Assembly (NCBI GenBank): GCA_963383645.1
Contig: OY726561.1
Coordinates: 140,015,965 to 140,079,964, forward strand
Source: Muscardinus avellanarius
Lineage: Eukaryota; Chordata; Mammalia; Rodentia; Gliridae
Length of the DNA: 64,000 nt
Direction of reading: 5' to 3'
Within the stretch, counting starts at the first letter, position 1. Every line of letters begins with the position of its first letter. The notes under the pieces are model-generated. The model was not told the origin of the DNA, did no database searches, and saw only the letters and a program-made list of their open reading frames with translations. This document shows positions 41,346 through 54,231 of the stretch, piece after piece. A program made the translations under genes and the position numbers.

Positions 41346-41681
41346 GGGAAAGAGAAAAGTGGCTGACAGTTACTTTGGAGAAAGACTGACCACAGAAAAA
41401 GACAGTATGACTAGCAATTTATTCAGTCCAAAGCCTGGGCAATTTTCATATAAGACACTGTGCCAGGCACTGCAGGGGTGGTACAGAATGCAGGATTCAA
41501 GGAACTCAGATGCAGAGCAAGAAGCAATGAGACTATCTGCTGCCAAAACAGAAAGAATCGACAAAAATGTCATTTTGGACCAAAGAAGCCCGCACTGTTT
41601 GAAGACCAAATACTATATCAAACTATATCTGCAAAAGAAAATGAAAGGTAGTGTGACTGTCCCCACCAGGAACTTTCTAAC

Positions 41682-41896
41682 TTTTTTTTTTTTTTTGGCA
41701 GGTCTGGGAGGGAACCCAGAAGCATTTGACCTCCGAGCTATAGCCCCTGCCCTATTTTTTATTCTTTAGTTTGAAACCGGGTCTCACCGAGTTGCAGAGG
41801 GCCTCACTAAGTAGCTGAGGCTGTCCGCGAACCGCGATCCTCCGGTCTCAGCCTCCCAAATGCTGGGATCACAAGCGTGCGCCACCACGCCCAGCC
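41682..41896 (-). mobile_element. B1-dID SINE, antisense
   Basis: T-rich tail, GCAGGTCTGGGAGGG, then the reversed dimer to CCACCACGCCCAGC. The flanking CCACCAGGAACTTTCTAA occurs on both sides, a clear target-site duplication (about 41663-41681 and 41897-41914). Confidence 0.9.
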
Positions 41897-41914
41897 CACC
41901 AGGAACTTTCTAAT

Positions 41915-42092
41915 GTGCCTTCCTTCCTATCACACTAAGCATCTGTCCTGAATGCACTACCTCTCATCTGGTGCCAAGGCAAGGTGGTGCCTCAGAACTT
42001 AACCCGTACCTCACAGCACTCGCCATGCAGCCCCACAGCAGGTGGGTGCTAGAGTCTACAACAATCTTGTCGAGTGGGAGCAAAGAAGCAGA
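41915..42092. other. RAD54L2 intron 1, unique sequence
   Basis: Nothing recognised. Confidence 0.5.
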
Positions 42093-42280
42093 GCTGGGCG
42101 TGGTGGCGCTGGCGCAAGCCTGTAATCCCAGTAATTAGGAGCAGAGACAGGAAGATCACAGGTTCAAGACCAGCCTCAGCAACCTAGCAAGACCGTTTCA
42201 AAACAAAAAAACAAAAGGCCTGGAAATGTAGCCCAGACGTAGAATGCTCCTGGATTCAATTTCTGGTGAAAGAAAAGGAG
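42093..42280 (+). mobile_element. B1-dID SINE
   Basis: GCTGGGCGTGGTGGCGCTGG to CAATTTCTGGTGAAAG; diverged right half. Confidence 0.75.
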
Positions 42281-42719
42281 GGAGGGTGGGAAAAGAAAAG
42301 AAATAGAACACCTCTGACAAGGACAGAGACTCCAAGCCTGCATTACAGCAGGTTCCAGTCTGGTCACTCAGCCAAGGAGTAGCTATTAAACATTTGTATG
42401 ACCTATTCTCAAGTGGACATTTCCCCAGCACTGCCGCCAGAGACCAAAAAAGGGCAGAGGAATGAGTGATAGAGGACAGGATGACAAGCTAAGCCTCCCT
42501 CCCGCTCGCCACAGCACACAGAATGAGAAGTGCAACTCACCGTTACATAACGGGAGCGGAACAAAAGGTCCTGCTCGGCAGTGCTGACCCTCACACAGCC
42601 TCCTAGGCCAGGGCCAGAGGCGTCCACTCAGTACACTGCCGGGTAAGCTCCGCACCACCTGCCCAGTAACCCTCGGCCAAAACACACCTGCCAGCAAGCC
42701 ATCTTCACTTTTTTCTTTT
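42281..42719. other. RAD54L2 intron 1, unique sequence
   Basis: No repeat recognised. Confidence 0.5.
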
Positions 42720-43290
42720 TTCTTTTTTTTTTTTTTTTTTTTTGGTAGTACTAGGATGAAACCCATGGACCGTCTACCTCTGGGCTATACTCCCAGACCT
42801 ATTTTACTTTTTATTTTGAAACAGGATCTTGCTAAGTTGCTGAGAGCCTCACTTAAGTTTCGGAGACTGACTTCGAACCTGCAATCCTCCTGTCTCAGCC
42901 TCCCAAGTACTGGGATTACAAATGTGCGCCACATTCCTGGCCCTATCTTCACGTTTAATTGTCCCCATTTTAAGATATTTCTGCTCCTAATAACACTCAT
43001 ATCATGAAGTTACTGTGCACTAGCTTGACATACTGGACAGGGCTCTAATAAGATCTTTTTATTTAATATGAGCATTATACAAATTAAACTAACTCATTTA
43101 CTATTTGTGTGTGTGTGTGGTACTGGGGTGGAACCCAGAGCCTTTCTACCTCCGGCTACACTCCCAGACCCATGTTATATTTTATTTGGAAACAGGGTCT
43201 CACTAAGTTGCTGAGGCTGGCTTCGAACCCGTGCAATCCTGTCTCAGCCTCCCAAGCACGGGGATTACAAGCGTGCCCACCACGCACGGT
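42720..43290 (-). mobile_element. Two antisense SINEs
   Basis: 42720-42942 with a T tail of about 23 bases, and 43102-43290 with a short TG tail; unique sequence lies between them. Confidence 0.85.
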
Positions 43291-44089
43291 TTCATTTACT
43301 CTTTACAGTAACTAAAATATAGAAATTGACCCATGCAGTTTTCCAAATGCCTTTAGCACTGGTGCTGTCTTGATCAATAATTATGAAATGCACCCATCTC
43401 AAGTTTCAGAATTAACACAAACCAAGACTAAATGTGTCACTTTATAGTTTCTCCACTGATTCCACTTTCACAGCAAAAGCTCGTAAAATTGTTATGGAAG
43501 TTTTTGTAAAAGGAAAACATGAGAGCAAGAGAAAGAAAAGAAAAAGGACTGAGAGGGAATACCTGCATACTGGTTATACCCGAATCATGAAGACAGAGCG
43601 GAGCCAGAGGAAGATGACCGCACGAGGGCCCTAGAAAGTAGCTCACCGGTGAGAACAGCAAGGGCCAAGACACCCAGCAAGCAGGACCCGGCTTCCGGCT
43701 GGGCACACTTGCAGACAGACAAGAGACCCTGCAAACGCCCAGAGTGTGGGGAAAACTATAACAAGCATCAGTTTAAAAGGCACAACTCTGCTCACAAGGT
43801 CACAGAAGTCTCCAAAGACCAAGAACGAGAGGCAAACTGAACACAGATCGACTGTCGAGTCTTCCATGCAGCAGCTCCAAGACAGAGGAAGGGATAGATA
43901 TATTTTTTCTTGAAAAAATTATAAGACAATACCTTAGGCTCACAGAGGAACTGTGACCTGGACATACAAGCAGGACTTTGAAGAATGACTAGGAAAAGTG
44001 TGCCCACCAACACAGAGACAACGTAAAAGCTGGCGTCAACCAAGTTGGAAGAGAAAAAAGGTATTCAATGGGGGCCATAACTAATCTGC
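43291..44089. other. RAD54L2 intron 1, unique sequence
   Basis: Open frames exist, one with a weak zinc-finger resemblance that I do not accept. No repeat recognised. Confidence 0.45.
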
Positions 44090-45290
44090 CAAGCTGTGCG
44101 TGGTGGGCACGCTTGTAATCCCAGCACTCAGGAAGCTGACACAGGAGGATCGCGGTTCGTGGACAGCCTCAGCTGCTTAGTGAGGCCCTTTGCAACTCAG
44201 TGAGACCCTGTTTCCAAATAAAGAATAAAAAATAGGGCTGGGGGTGTAGCTCAGAGGTAGAATGCCCCTGGGTTCCATCCCTAGTACCACTAAATAAATA
44301 AATACATAAATACAGCCGGGAGTGGTGGCGCACGCTTGTAATCCCTGCGCTTGGGAGGCTGAGACAGGAGGATCGCACGGGTTCAAAGCCAGCCTCAGCT
44401 ACTTAGTGAGGCTCTCAGCAACTTAGTGAGACCCTGTTTCCAAATAAAGTATAAAATAGGTCTGGGAGTATAGCCCGAAGGTAGGAAGCCTCTGGGTTCC
44501 ACCCCCAGTACCACCAAAAAAAAAAAAAAAAAAAGAAAAAGAAATACATAAATACATAAATAAATACATAAATGAATGTGTGCCACCACACCTGGCTTGA
44601 TTTTTATTTTAAAAAAGAAAAAGAGCAAGTCAAGTGTGGTGGCACACACTTGTAACCCCAGTACTTGGGAGGCTGAGACAGGAGGATTGCAGGTTCAAGG
44701 GAGACTCTGTTTCAAAACTAAACAATAAAATAGGGCTGGAGGCACAGCTCAGAAGTAGAATGTTCCTAGGTCCCATCCCCAGCTGAGACAGGAGGATCAC
44801 AGGTTTGAGGCCCTCTGCAACTCAGTGAGATCCTGTTTCAAAATAGGACTGGGGATGTAGCTCTGAGGTAGAATGCCCCTGGGTTCAATCCCCAGGACCA
44901 TAAATACATAAATATACATAAATAAAAATAAAATAAGCCAGGCATGGTGGTACATGCTTATAATCCCAGTACGTGGGAGGCTGAGACAGAAGGATCACAG
45001 GTTTGTGGCCAGCCTCAATTTAGCGAGGCTCTCTGAACTCAGTGAAACCCTGTTTTAAAATAAAGAATAAGCCGGGCGTGGTGGTGCACGCTTGTAATCC
45101 CAGTGCTTGGGAGGCTGAGACAGAAGGATCACAAATTCAAGGACAGCCCAGCAAGTAGCAACACTCTCAGCAACCTAGCAAGACCCTGTTTCAAAAAAAA
45201 AAAAAAAAAATAGAATAAAGAACATAAAACAGGGCTGGTGGTGTAATTCAGAGACAACCCTGGGTGCAATCTTCAATACCACAAAAAAAG
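44090..45290 (+). mobile_element. SINE cluster, about seven copies
   Basis: Copies or parts at 44090-44300, 44314-44535, 44630-44785, 44786-44910, 44935-45068 (left half), 45070-45200 and a right half to about 45290. Tails contain AAAT/ACAT repeats. Confidence 0.75.
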
Positions 45291-45567
45291 GAAAAAATAG
45301 AAAAAGAAAGAAGAAATCTGAAGTTTAAAGAAGTTAAGTGACCTTACCTAAATATGCCTCACTAGAGAGTGGTAGAATTTGATTCCAACCTAGAGTTCTA
45401 ACTGCAGAGTCCCATCTCTTGTCTCTGGCCCACGTTTCAAGCTTCAACAACGGAGTGAGTAGCTGTGTTGTCAACAATGAAATGATAGAAGCAGCTAGAA
45501 CATGGATGCGGTCAGAGATTCTGGAAAGACATCAGCAGCCTAGGCTTGAGCAAAGGGGTCAAGTGCA

Positions 45568-46290
45568 ACCGGGCGTGGTGGACACGCTTGTAATCCCAGC
45601 ATTCGGGAGGCTGAGACAGGAGGATTGCGGGTTTGAGGACAGCCTCAGCAACTTAGGCTCTCTGCAACCCAGTGAGACCCTGTTTCCAAATAGAAAATAA
45701 AATAAGGTTAGGAGTGTGGCTCAGAGATAGAATGTCCCTAGAATGTCGCTAGGTTCAACACCCACACCACAAAAAAATGGAAGAAAAAAAGAAATGTCAT
45801 ATATTTTGGATGGGAAGATGCTAGGACTTAAAAAAAAAAAAAAAAGTAGCATTTAAGGGCAGGGATTGAACCCAGGGGAATTATACCTCCAAACTCCACC
45901 CACAGACCTTTTTGTGTTTTACTTTGAGACAGGGTCTTGTTAAATTACCATGCACTGGCCTTCAACCCTGGAATCCTCCTTTCTCAGCCTCCGAAACACT
46001 GGGATGACAGGCATGTCTGACATCACCCAGCTAGGTGTCCACGTTTTAATGTATATGTAGGATCAGAAGCACCTATCTCAGCCAGGCATAGTGGCACATA
46101 TTTGTAATACCAGTATTTGAGAGGCTGAGACAGGAGGATCACAGGTTCCAGGACAGACTCAGAAATTTAACAAGACTCTCAGCAACCTAGCAAGACTCCA
46201 TTCAAAATAAAAAATTACAAAAAGAGCTGAGAGTATAGCTCAGAGATAAAAAGCCCTGGATTCAATGCCCACTATCAAAAAAAGGAAAAA
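45568..46290. mobile_element. Three SINEs (plus, minus, plus)
   Basis: 45568-45775 (+), 45845-46033 (-), 46080-46290 (+); the last two are old. Confidence 0.8.
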
Positions 46291-46544
46291 AAAGTATATT
46301 GCTTTAATGTCCTCTCTCACAGGATTAGCAGATTAAAATGTGTATGAATGTTTCAGAAGCCAAAGCAAGAAGCTCCTCACTGGAGGTCAGTTGAAGGCAG
46401 TGGCGTTTGGCAGGACTTCTTTCAACATCTAGGATTCTAGCTTGAAGTATGTTTTAATAAAAAGTGTGGAAGAGTGAAAAGAGTACACTTTTTAGTGTTG
46501 TTGAGGAAATTGCTAGATTTGACAGCAAGTTAAACATTGTATCA

Positions 46545-46899
46545 AGTCGAGTGTGGTAGGGGCACATGCCTGTAATCCTAGTACTTGGGAGGCTGAAACA
46601 GGAGGATTGCAAGTTTGAAGACAACCTCAGCAAGTAATAAGACTCTCATCAGCCTAGTGAGACCATGTTTCAAAATAAAATAGGGATGGGGATGTAGCTC
46701 AGAGGTAGAATGTCCGGGCTCAATCCCCAGTACCACAAAAAATAATAATAATATATTTTAAAATAGGGCTGGAGGTACAGCTAAGAGGTAGCATCCCCCT
46801 ATGTTAAATCCCTAGTATGTGTGTGTGCACGCACACACACACACACACACGCATGCACACAGTGCCTGGAAATTACACACAACATTGTTAACTACTATG

Positions 46900-46949
<50 letters not shown>

Positions 46950-47320
46950 CACTGGGGATTGAACCCAGGGATATTCCACTCTAGACTTTTTTTTTGGCAG
47001 TACTGGGGATGGAACCCAGGGACATTCTACCTCTGAGCTACACCCCCAGCCCTATTTTTTATTCTTTATTTTGAAACAGGGTCTCACTGAGTTGCAAAGA
47101 GCCTAAGTAGCTGAGGCTGTCCGCAAACCACAATCTCCTGGTCTCAGCCTCCAAATGCTGGGATTATAAGTGTGCACCATTACACCCGGCTTGGAAACCG
47201 GGTCTCACTAGGTTGCTGAAAGCCTCACTAAACTGCTGAGGTTGTCTTAAAACTTGTGCTTCTCCTGTCTCAGCCTTCCAAGTAGTAAGATTAAAAGCGT
47301 ACACCACCAAGCCTGACAAG
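46545..47320. mobile_element. SINE group with CA and TG microsatellites
   Basis: Plus dimer 46545-46740 and an extra right half to about 46825 with a CA tract to 46862. Minus side: TG tract 46902-46947 and partial right half, then a dimer 46990-47190 and a left half 47191-47320. Confidence 0.75.
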
Positions 47321-47344
47321 TGGTAGATAAGAAATAGAAACAGA

Positions 47345-47560
47345 TGCAACCTTTCAAAACATGTATAATCTTTGACACAGAAATTCCACTTATGGGAATC
47401 ATCCTATAGAGTACACAAAGTTGAAAAATGTATCAAAGATATAAGTACATAGATGCTTATAACTGAAAAGAAATAGAAACAAATGTCTACCTCCCACCGC
47501 AAACACTAGAAAGTTGGTATACAATGTACTATTAGGTAACCGTTAAAAGAAACCACAGAG
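47345..47560 (+). mobile_element. L1 3'-end fragment, ancient family
   Basis: CTTTGACACAGAAATTCCACTT, GGGAATCATCCTATAGA, then GGTATACAATGTACTATTAGG and CCGTTAAAAGAA follow the order of ancient L1M-type 3' ends. Confidence 0.65.
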
Positions 47561-47566
47561 CCCAGC

Positions 47567-47723
47567 ATGGTGGCCCACACCTAAGATCCCAGTAATTGGA
47601 AGGGTAAAACAGGAGGATGGGTTCAAAGCCAGCCTCACAAATTTAGCAAGACCTTGTTTCCAAATAAAAATAGGGCTTAGGGTGTGGCTCAGAGATAGAA
47701 TGCCTCTGGATTCATCCCCAGCA

Positions 47724-47770
<47 letters not shown>
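47567..47770 (+). mobile_element. B1-dID SINE with (CA)n tail
   Basis: CCCAGCATGGTGGCCCACACC to CAGCACCACA, continuing as a CA tract 47727-47766. Confidence 0.8.
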
Positions 47771-49309
47771 GAGCAAGTTACAGAAGAGTAGATATAATAT
47801 GATCACACTTCCACAAAAAGGAATTGCTTTCTCTTACTCACATACACATGTATTAGCATGCACAGAGGAAAAAACTGAATTAAATAGAGATCAGAATCTT
47901 AGTGGTGGTCGACACTGAGATGCAGGAGTCCTTTACTTATTCTGAATGTCAGAACTCTACTGTGCTCATCCAATACTTGTGTCACAAGGGGAAAGTCAAG
48001 AGTTTTCCAAAAGCAAGACACGACCTCCTCTGGCTTGCTTCTCCATCTGTAGAATGGGCCATCTGCCTCCAAGGGTGCAGGAAAGCAAAGCAAATGCGCG
48101 TGGAGTGCCTTATGAAGCGCACATTACACACACGCAGAGCAGGCTCACATGCCAACACCGCCCGCTCTCGCTGCGCTCACAGTGCCACCGGGGAACCGCA
48201 AGCCCGGCGAGCACCTTCAGCCTGCCGGGCCAGCGCAGTGCACAGCGCTTTACTGCTTCCAGCTATACTGTAACAGCTTCTTTGCGACATCTCAACGCTG
48301 CTCACAGAATCACTTCACTTGCTGCCAACTTTAAGGTGCCTGCTTTGCCTCGGTCTCCTTTTACCTGATGTCAATTCTTACCTTGAGCCTAACCACAGTT
48401 ACCTTTCGGTTTTCCTGTTCTGCAGTCGGAACTGTGTTATACAGGCTTGACAAGCTACTACCCTAGACTTCAGCAGGATTGCTGGGCGGTCTGATCAATG
48501 GTATCTTACATTATGTTACCACGAGGCACCAAGATGGTAAACCAGGCACACTGCACACACCTGTGGTCCCCACTACTCAGGAGGCTGAGGCTGAGTGTGA
48601 GGGCAGTAGGCGCTACCTCAAAAACAAAGAGCCAAGAGGGTAACTCACAAGTGGGCATCATTCGTCATCTAGAAAACAACTTACAGTCTTTGTATTAGGC
48701 TGAACAGAAGACTGACACACATATTCTCATAGTCACTGAATTCAAATTCCTAAAGAGAGTTTGACCAAATAAACAGACTACAATGACTGAGGTCAGCCAG
48801 GTCTCCAAAATTCTAATAGCCAGAAAAGTGACAGCATCCTAGGGTTAAACTCACTCCCCACCCCAGGCTGGAGTCCCGGCAGCCTGAGCTGACCTCACTC
48901 CCTCCCACCTGAGGAGTGCTTGGAGCAGCAGGTGAACGATGGCAATCCCATGAAGACCTGCCACGTTCTTTCCAAAGGCCTAGAGCGAACAAATGACAGC
49001 CCGCAGCCTCGAAGCCACATATGGAATGAGCAGCAGCCTGCACAGCAAAGTGAGGCGCGGCCTTCAGCAACTGGAAACGCAGAGGCGCGTGGGCAGGTGC
49101 GGCCAGCCAGGCCCCGCACCACACCACCAGCTCCACGGGACTCAGCTCTGTCACTCCACACACAGCGCTCTCCCTTTCCTCACTCAGCTGACACTGGCCA
49201 AGCAGCTCTGCTGTGCCAGAGATGGTGCTGGGAGAGAAAAATAAATGAGAGGTCCCGTCCTCAAGCAGCCAATAATCTAGGCATGGAAATCACACACACA
49301 TACCAAAAC
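47771..49309. other. RAD54L2 intron 1, unique with one SINE remnant
   Basis: A left-half fragment lies at about 48538-48625 (+). Otherwise about 1.4 kb unassigned; open frames at 47900-48370 and 48900-49400 have no splice or domain support. Confidence 0.5.
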
Positions 49310-49496
49310 TGGGGGGGGGGGCCCACTGGGGATTGGACCCAGGGGCATGCTACCTCCATGCTACGCCCCAGTTCTATTTCTGTTTATTTTGGACAGGGTC
49401 CCTATCTATAAGTTGCTGGAGTTGGCCTTGAACCCACAATCCTGTCTCGGCCTCTCAAGTACCAGACTTACAGGCATGCACCACCACGGCTGGCCA
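49310..49496 (-). mobile_element. B1-dID SINE, antisense, with poly-G at its start
   Basis: Eleven G (49311-49321), CACTGGGGATTGGACC, then the reversed dimer to CACCACGGCTGGCC. Confidence 0.8.
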
Positions 49497-50591
49497 CCTG
49501 TTTACTCTTACCTGAACTAAAGACCATCCTGAATGGAGGGGAGATTAACTAGGGCGACACTGCAAGAGACTTCTGGGCTCTACCTAATTTTCCTCTTGAA
49601 TATCAAATTTTTTTCCCCTCTCACAGGGAAAAAATAGAACTGAATAATTCTATAACAAAGCCTATGGACCTTCTGTTCATCAAAAGATTTCTGAACAGAG
49701 TGCTGGATCATATCAAAGTAGCCCCAATTAGAGAGAGATGACAAATCTCTCCAACATCTGGAGCTTTCTAGACAAAAAACCGAAGCCAGGTCCCTGATGT
49801 AACTAGAGAAAGATGTGATCCGGGACCACAGAGAACAAACCTGCCACACTCCAGCGCTGTCAACAAGACGTTCACTGTTCCCAAACACACACAGGCCACA
49901 CGGTTACCCTGGCTTCCACAGAGAAGCCGGGAAAAACCTACCGTGAGAAGAGTGACCTTGGACTTTATAGTGTGGACGCTCGCTCACCAGTACCAGATAG
50001 ACACTGCCTCAACAAGGCCCCCAGCCGCGTGTCAGCAAATGCACACTGAAGAGCTACTGTCCTCATCACACAGGGAAGCCGCCCCAGCCCCACTGAGCAG
50101 CGTCACGTCCCCACTACTACCATCACTGCTGCTACCACCACAGAGCCTGCCGTCCTGCCTAACAGCCACCCTTACCCCTCCTAACCGCCAGGCCTGACCG
50201 CTGGGACGCACTAGGCCCTCACGCCTGGGCCCACTGCAACAGGAAGGACAGCAGAATCAGCCATCTTACAGACAAAAAACAAAACCCAAGCTCAGAGGTG
50301 AAGAGCAAGGTCCAAACCAGGGGCAAAAGCGGGACGACTCCACAGACCACTACACTAGGGCTCTGGAGCTCTCTAAAGCAACCAAACCACAAGTCTTCTT
50401 CCCGAGATTTTCTGAAGCTGATTCATTTGACTAGGTAGCCCAAAACACCTAAGTAATCACCTTACCCTCAAAGCAACATCTGAACCAATTTTTGTTCTCT
50501 TTAACAAAGTAAATACTCCAAATAAAAATGAAATCTATTTCAAAGAATTTATTTATAATCCCAGTGCCTTACTTTTAAATTTCTCCATTTA
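49497..50591. other. RAD54L2 intron 1, unique sequence
   Basis: About 1.1 kb with no recognised repeat; 50050-50200 has CTACTACCAT-like CCA/CTA repeats of low complexity. Confidence 0.5.
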
Positions 50592-50805
50592 AGCCGGGCG
50601 TGGTGGCACACATTTGTAATCCCAGCACTTGGGAGGCTGAGACAGGAGGATCGCGCAGGTTCGTAGCCAACCTCAGCTACTTAGTGAGGCTCTCAGCAAC
50701 TCAGTGAGAACCTGTTTCCTAATAAAATGTGGGGGGAAAAAAAAGTCTAGGAGTGTAGCCTGGGGTTAGAAAGCCCCTGGGTTCCATTCCCAGTACCACA
50801 AAAAA

Positions 50806-50836
<31 letters not shown>

Positions 50837-52135
50837 AATAATAAATTTCTCCATTTATTTTTGGTCAAGATATATACAGAGAAGTTAGGCATGGTGGCAC
50901 ATCCTGTTATCCCAGTACTTGGGAGGCTGAGACAGGAAGACTGCAGATTCAAGGCCAGCCTCAGCAACTTAGCAAGGCTCTCTATATTTAATGAGACTCT
51001 GTTTCAAAATTTAAAAAAAAAAAAAAGGGGGGCATGGTGGCACAGGCTTGTAATCCCCGCCCTTGGGAGGCGGAGACAGGAGGATCGCGGAGGTTTTGAA
51101 GCCAGGCTGGCTTCAAAAATATAAAATAGGTCTGGGAGTGTAGCCCAGAGGTAGAAGGGCTTCCAGGAAACCCAGTACCACCCAAAAAAAAAAAGTATAA
51201 AAATAGGTCTGGGAGTGTAGCCCCGAAGTAGAAGGGTTTCCAGGAACCCTAGTACCACCAAAAAAAAAAAAAAAAAAAAAAAAAAGCCAGGCATAGCCAG
51301 GCATAATGGCACATACTTGTAATCCCAATAGTTGGGAGGCTGAGACAGGAGAATCACAGGTTTGTAGCCACCTCAGCTACTTATTGAGGCCTTCTGCAAC
51401 TTAGTGAGACCCTGTTTCAAAAGAAAGAATAAAAACATAGGGCTGGGGGTGTAGTTCAGAGGTAGAATGCCCCTGGGTTCCATCCCCAGTTCCAGGGGAA
51501 AAAAAAAAAAAGCCAGGCGTGATGACATACACTTGTAATCCCAGTACTCTGGAGGATGAGACAGGAGGATCATAGTTTCAAAGCTAGCCTCAGCAATGTA
51601 GCAAGGCGCAGAAATCTAGTGAGACCCTGTTTCAAACATAAAAAGACTAAAAAAAATAGGGTTGGGAATGTAGCTCAGAGGTATAATTGCCCTGGGTTCC
51701 ATTCCCAGTATCGCAACAAATAAATAAATAAATAAATAGCCAGGTGTGGTGGCGCACATTTGTAATCCCTGCGCTTCGGAGGCTGAGACAGGAGGATCAA
51801 CAGGTTCGAAGCCAGCCTCAGCTACTTAGTGAGGCTCTAAGTAACTTAGTGAGACCCTGTTTCCAAATAAAGTATAAAATAGGTCTGGGAGTATAGCCTG
51901 AAAGTAGAAAGCCCCTGGGTTCCACTCCCAGTGCAAATAGATAAATAAATAAATAAGTGTAATAAAATAAAAAAGAGATGGGGTATAGCTCAAAGGTAGA
52001 ATCCCCTTGAATTCAATTCCCAGTACTACAAATAACAACAAAAAAAATTAATAAAAATAAAAATGGGCTGGGAGTATAGCTAAGGGTAGAACACCCATGA
52101 ATTCAATCTTCAGTACAAAAAGAAAGAAAGAAAGA
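50592..52135 (+). mobile_element. Long SINE cluster, about eight copies
   Basis: 50592-50835, 50883-51025 (left half), 51027-51195 (young), an extra right half 51196-51283, 51285-51505, 51510-51720, 51736-51960, and right halves at about 51970-52040 and 52060-52125. The young right half at 51120-51180 is repeated almost exactly at 51196-51260. The last tail is (GAAA)n. Confidence 0.75.
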
Positions 52136-52319
52136 AAGAAAGAAAGAAAAAGATGGATGAAGAGAGAAAAGGGAGAATTCCATCCTACTAGATCATAATG
52201 AAGTTAACAACTAAGGAAAAAAACATTCAGGTTCCCACTATATTTTATGCAGTAAAAATTTAGAAACAGGCAACTTCAAATAGACAGCCTTATCTCAGTC
52301 ATGTTTTGTTTTCGTTCTT

Positions 52320-52408
52320 GTTTTTTGGGGGGAGCACAGGGATTGAGCTCAGGGGCATTCTGCTTGGAGGTCAAATGCCCCTGGGTTCCAGCCCCAGACC
52401 CGCAAAAA

Positions 52409-52447
<39 letters not shown>

Positions 52448-52760
52448 AAATAGGGCTAGGAGTATAGCTTGGAGGTAGAAGGCCCCTGGGTTTCATCCCC
52501 AGTGCCCAAAAAGAAAAAGGAAAATAGCTAAAAAGGGCCGGGGGTGTATCTCAGAGGTAGAATGCCCCTGAGTTCAATTCCTAGCTACAATTCTGAGCTA
52601 CATTCCAGCTCTATTTTATTTTTATTTTTATTTTGAAAGAGGGCCGCAGTAGGCTAATGAGAGTCTGCTTGCTGAAGCTGTCCTAGTGCCTGCGATCCTC
52701 CTGTCTCAGCCTCCCATGCACTGAAATTACAGGCATGTATCACCATGCCTGGCCACCACA
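52320..52760 (-). mobile_element. Antisense SINE split by a copied block
   Basis: Right-half start at about 52330-52361, resumes at 52586 (TACAATTCTGAGCTACATTCC) and continues to CACCATGCCTGGCC near 52754. The interruption is 52362-52585. Confidence 0.75.
52362..52585 (+). repeat. 224-bp block nearly identical to 54150-54369
   Basis: Starts GCTTGGAGGTCAAATGCCCC and ends TTCAATTCCTAGC. It holds three SINE right halves in the same order, spacing and tail sequence as the other copy. Differences seen: one AAAT unit and two single bases. It lacks the left part of any SINE and has no A tail at its end. Confidence 0.85.
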
Positions 52761-52999
52761 GAGGACACATTCCAAACCATCACACTCAGAGCCTACATCC
52801 AGCAAACCAGACCCAGGGCTAAGCAATGCCTTCAATGCTCCCAACCAAAGAAGAACTTGAGGCTTCCGGGGAGCCTGAAGCCGTTCCAATGTTTATAAAT
52901 CGCTTCTCATTGAGGCACACATGAAAACAAAATATTTCACCCCAGTGGCTTTTCTACGGGAATACTTAAATTTACAGGCGTGTTTAAGTAAAATAATGG

Positions 53000-53440
53000 G
53001 AAAGAATCCCATACCAAAGCTTTGAAGTTTTGTTTGTTTTGGTTAGTAGGGATTAGATCCTGAGGCATTCTACCTCCAAGCTACACCCCCAGACTTTTTA
53101 TTGTTGTTTTGAAACAAGGTCTTGCTAAATTCCTGAGGCTGGCCCCTTATGTGCAATCCTCCTGTATTAGTCTCCCAAGTACCGGGATTACAAGCATGCG
53201 CCACCACACCCAGCCCATACCAATGTTAACAGTTAAAGCTAGGCTTTTTAGGCCGGGCGTGGTGGCGCAGGCTTGTAATCCCTGCGCTTGGGAAGCTGAG
53301 ACAGGAGGATCGCACAGTGAGACCTTGTTTCCAAATAAAGTATAAAATAGGTCTGGGAGTATAGCCAGGAGGTAGAAAAGCCTCTGGGTTCCACCCCCAG
53401 TACCACCAAAAACAAACAAATAAATAAATAAATAAATAAA
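53000..53440. mobile_element. Minus SINE then plus SINE
   Basis: About 53040-53214 (-) and 53252-53440 (+); the plus copy has lost much of its left half and ends in (AAAT)n. Confidence 0.8.
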
Positions 53441-53519
53441 GCTAGGTTTTTTTCATGAAAACATGAAAATAAGTGATTGTTATTTGAAATTAATGTCTCT
53501 AAAAATTTTATTCTAATTG

Positions 53520-53582
53520 GAAGATGTGGCGCAAACCTATAATCTCAGTATTTGGGAGGCTGAGACGGGAATATGACCCTAC

Positions 53583-53629
<47 letters not shown>

Positions 53630-54149
53630 GTGGGTGGAACACAGGGGCTTTTCAACCTCCAGGCTATACTCCCAGACCTATTTTATATTTTATTTGGAAA
53701 CAGGGTCTCACTAAATTACTGAGAGCCTAAGTAGCTGAGGCTGGCTTTGAACCTGTGCGATCCTCCTCTCTCAGCCTCCCAAGCACTGGATTACAAGCGT
53801 GTGCCACCACGCCCAGCTTGAGACCCTACTTTAAAATAAAAGCTAAAGCTGGGCCTGGTGGCGCAAGCTTGTGATGCCAGTCCTTAGGAAGCTGAGAAAA
53901 GAGGATCACAGGCCAGCCTCAGCTACTTAGTGAAGCCCTCCGCAACTCAGTGAGATCCTGTTTCAAATTAAAGAATAAAAAATAAAAAGAAGCCTGGTGT
54001 GGTGGCGCACACTTGTAATCCCAGCATTTGGGAGACTGAGACCGGAGGATCCCGGTTGGCAGACAACCTCAGCTAATATAGTGAGGCCCTTCACAACTCA
54101 GTGAGACCCAGTTTCAAAATAAAGGATAAAAAATAGGGTAAGGGGTGGA
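53520..54149. mobile_element. Nested SINEs with (GT)n
   Basis: A plus left half (53520-53580, resuming at 53819) is split by a minus dimer whose GT tail is 53585-53625 (to 53818). Plus copies follow at 53848-53990 and 53993-54149 (left half). Confidence 0.7.
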
Positions 54150-54196
54150 GCTTGGAGGTCAAATGCCCCTGGGTTCCAGCCCCAGACCCGCAAAAA

Positions 54197-54231
<35 letters not shown>

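Noticed and set aside
43649..43840. Peptide resembling a C2H2 zinc finger (CKRPEC...HNSAH)
   Set aside because: Spacing between the second Cys and first His is one residue short, only one finger is present, and there is no surrounding coding evidence.
48900..49411. Overlapping open frames on both strands of intron 1
   Set aside because: Runs into a SINE and lacks splice or domain evidence.
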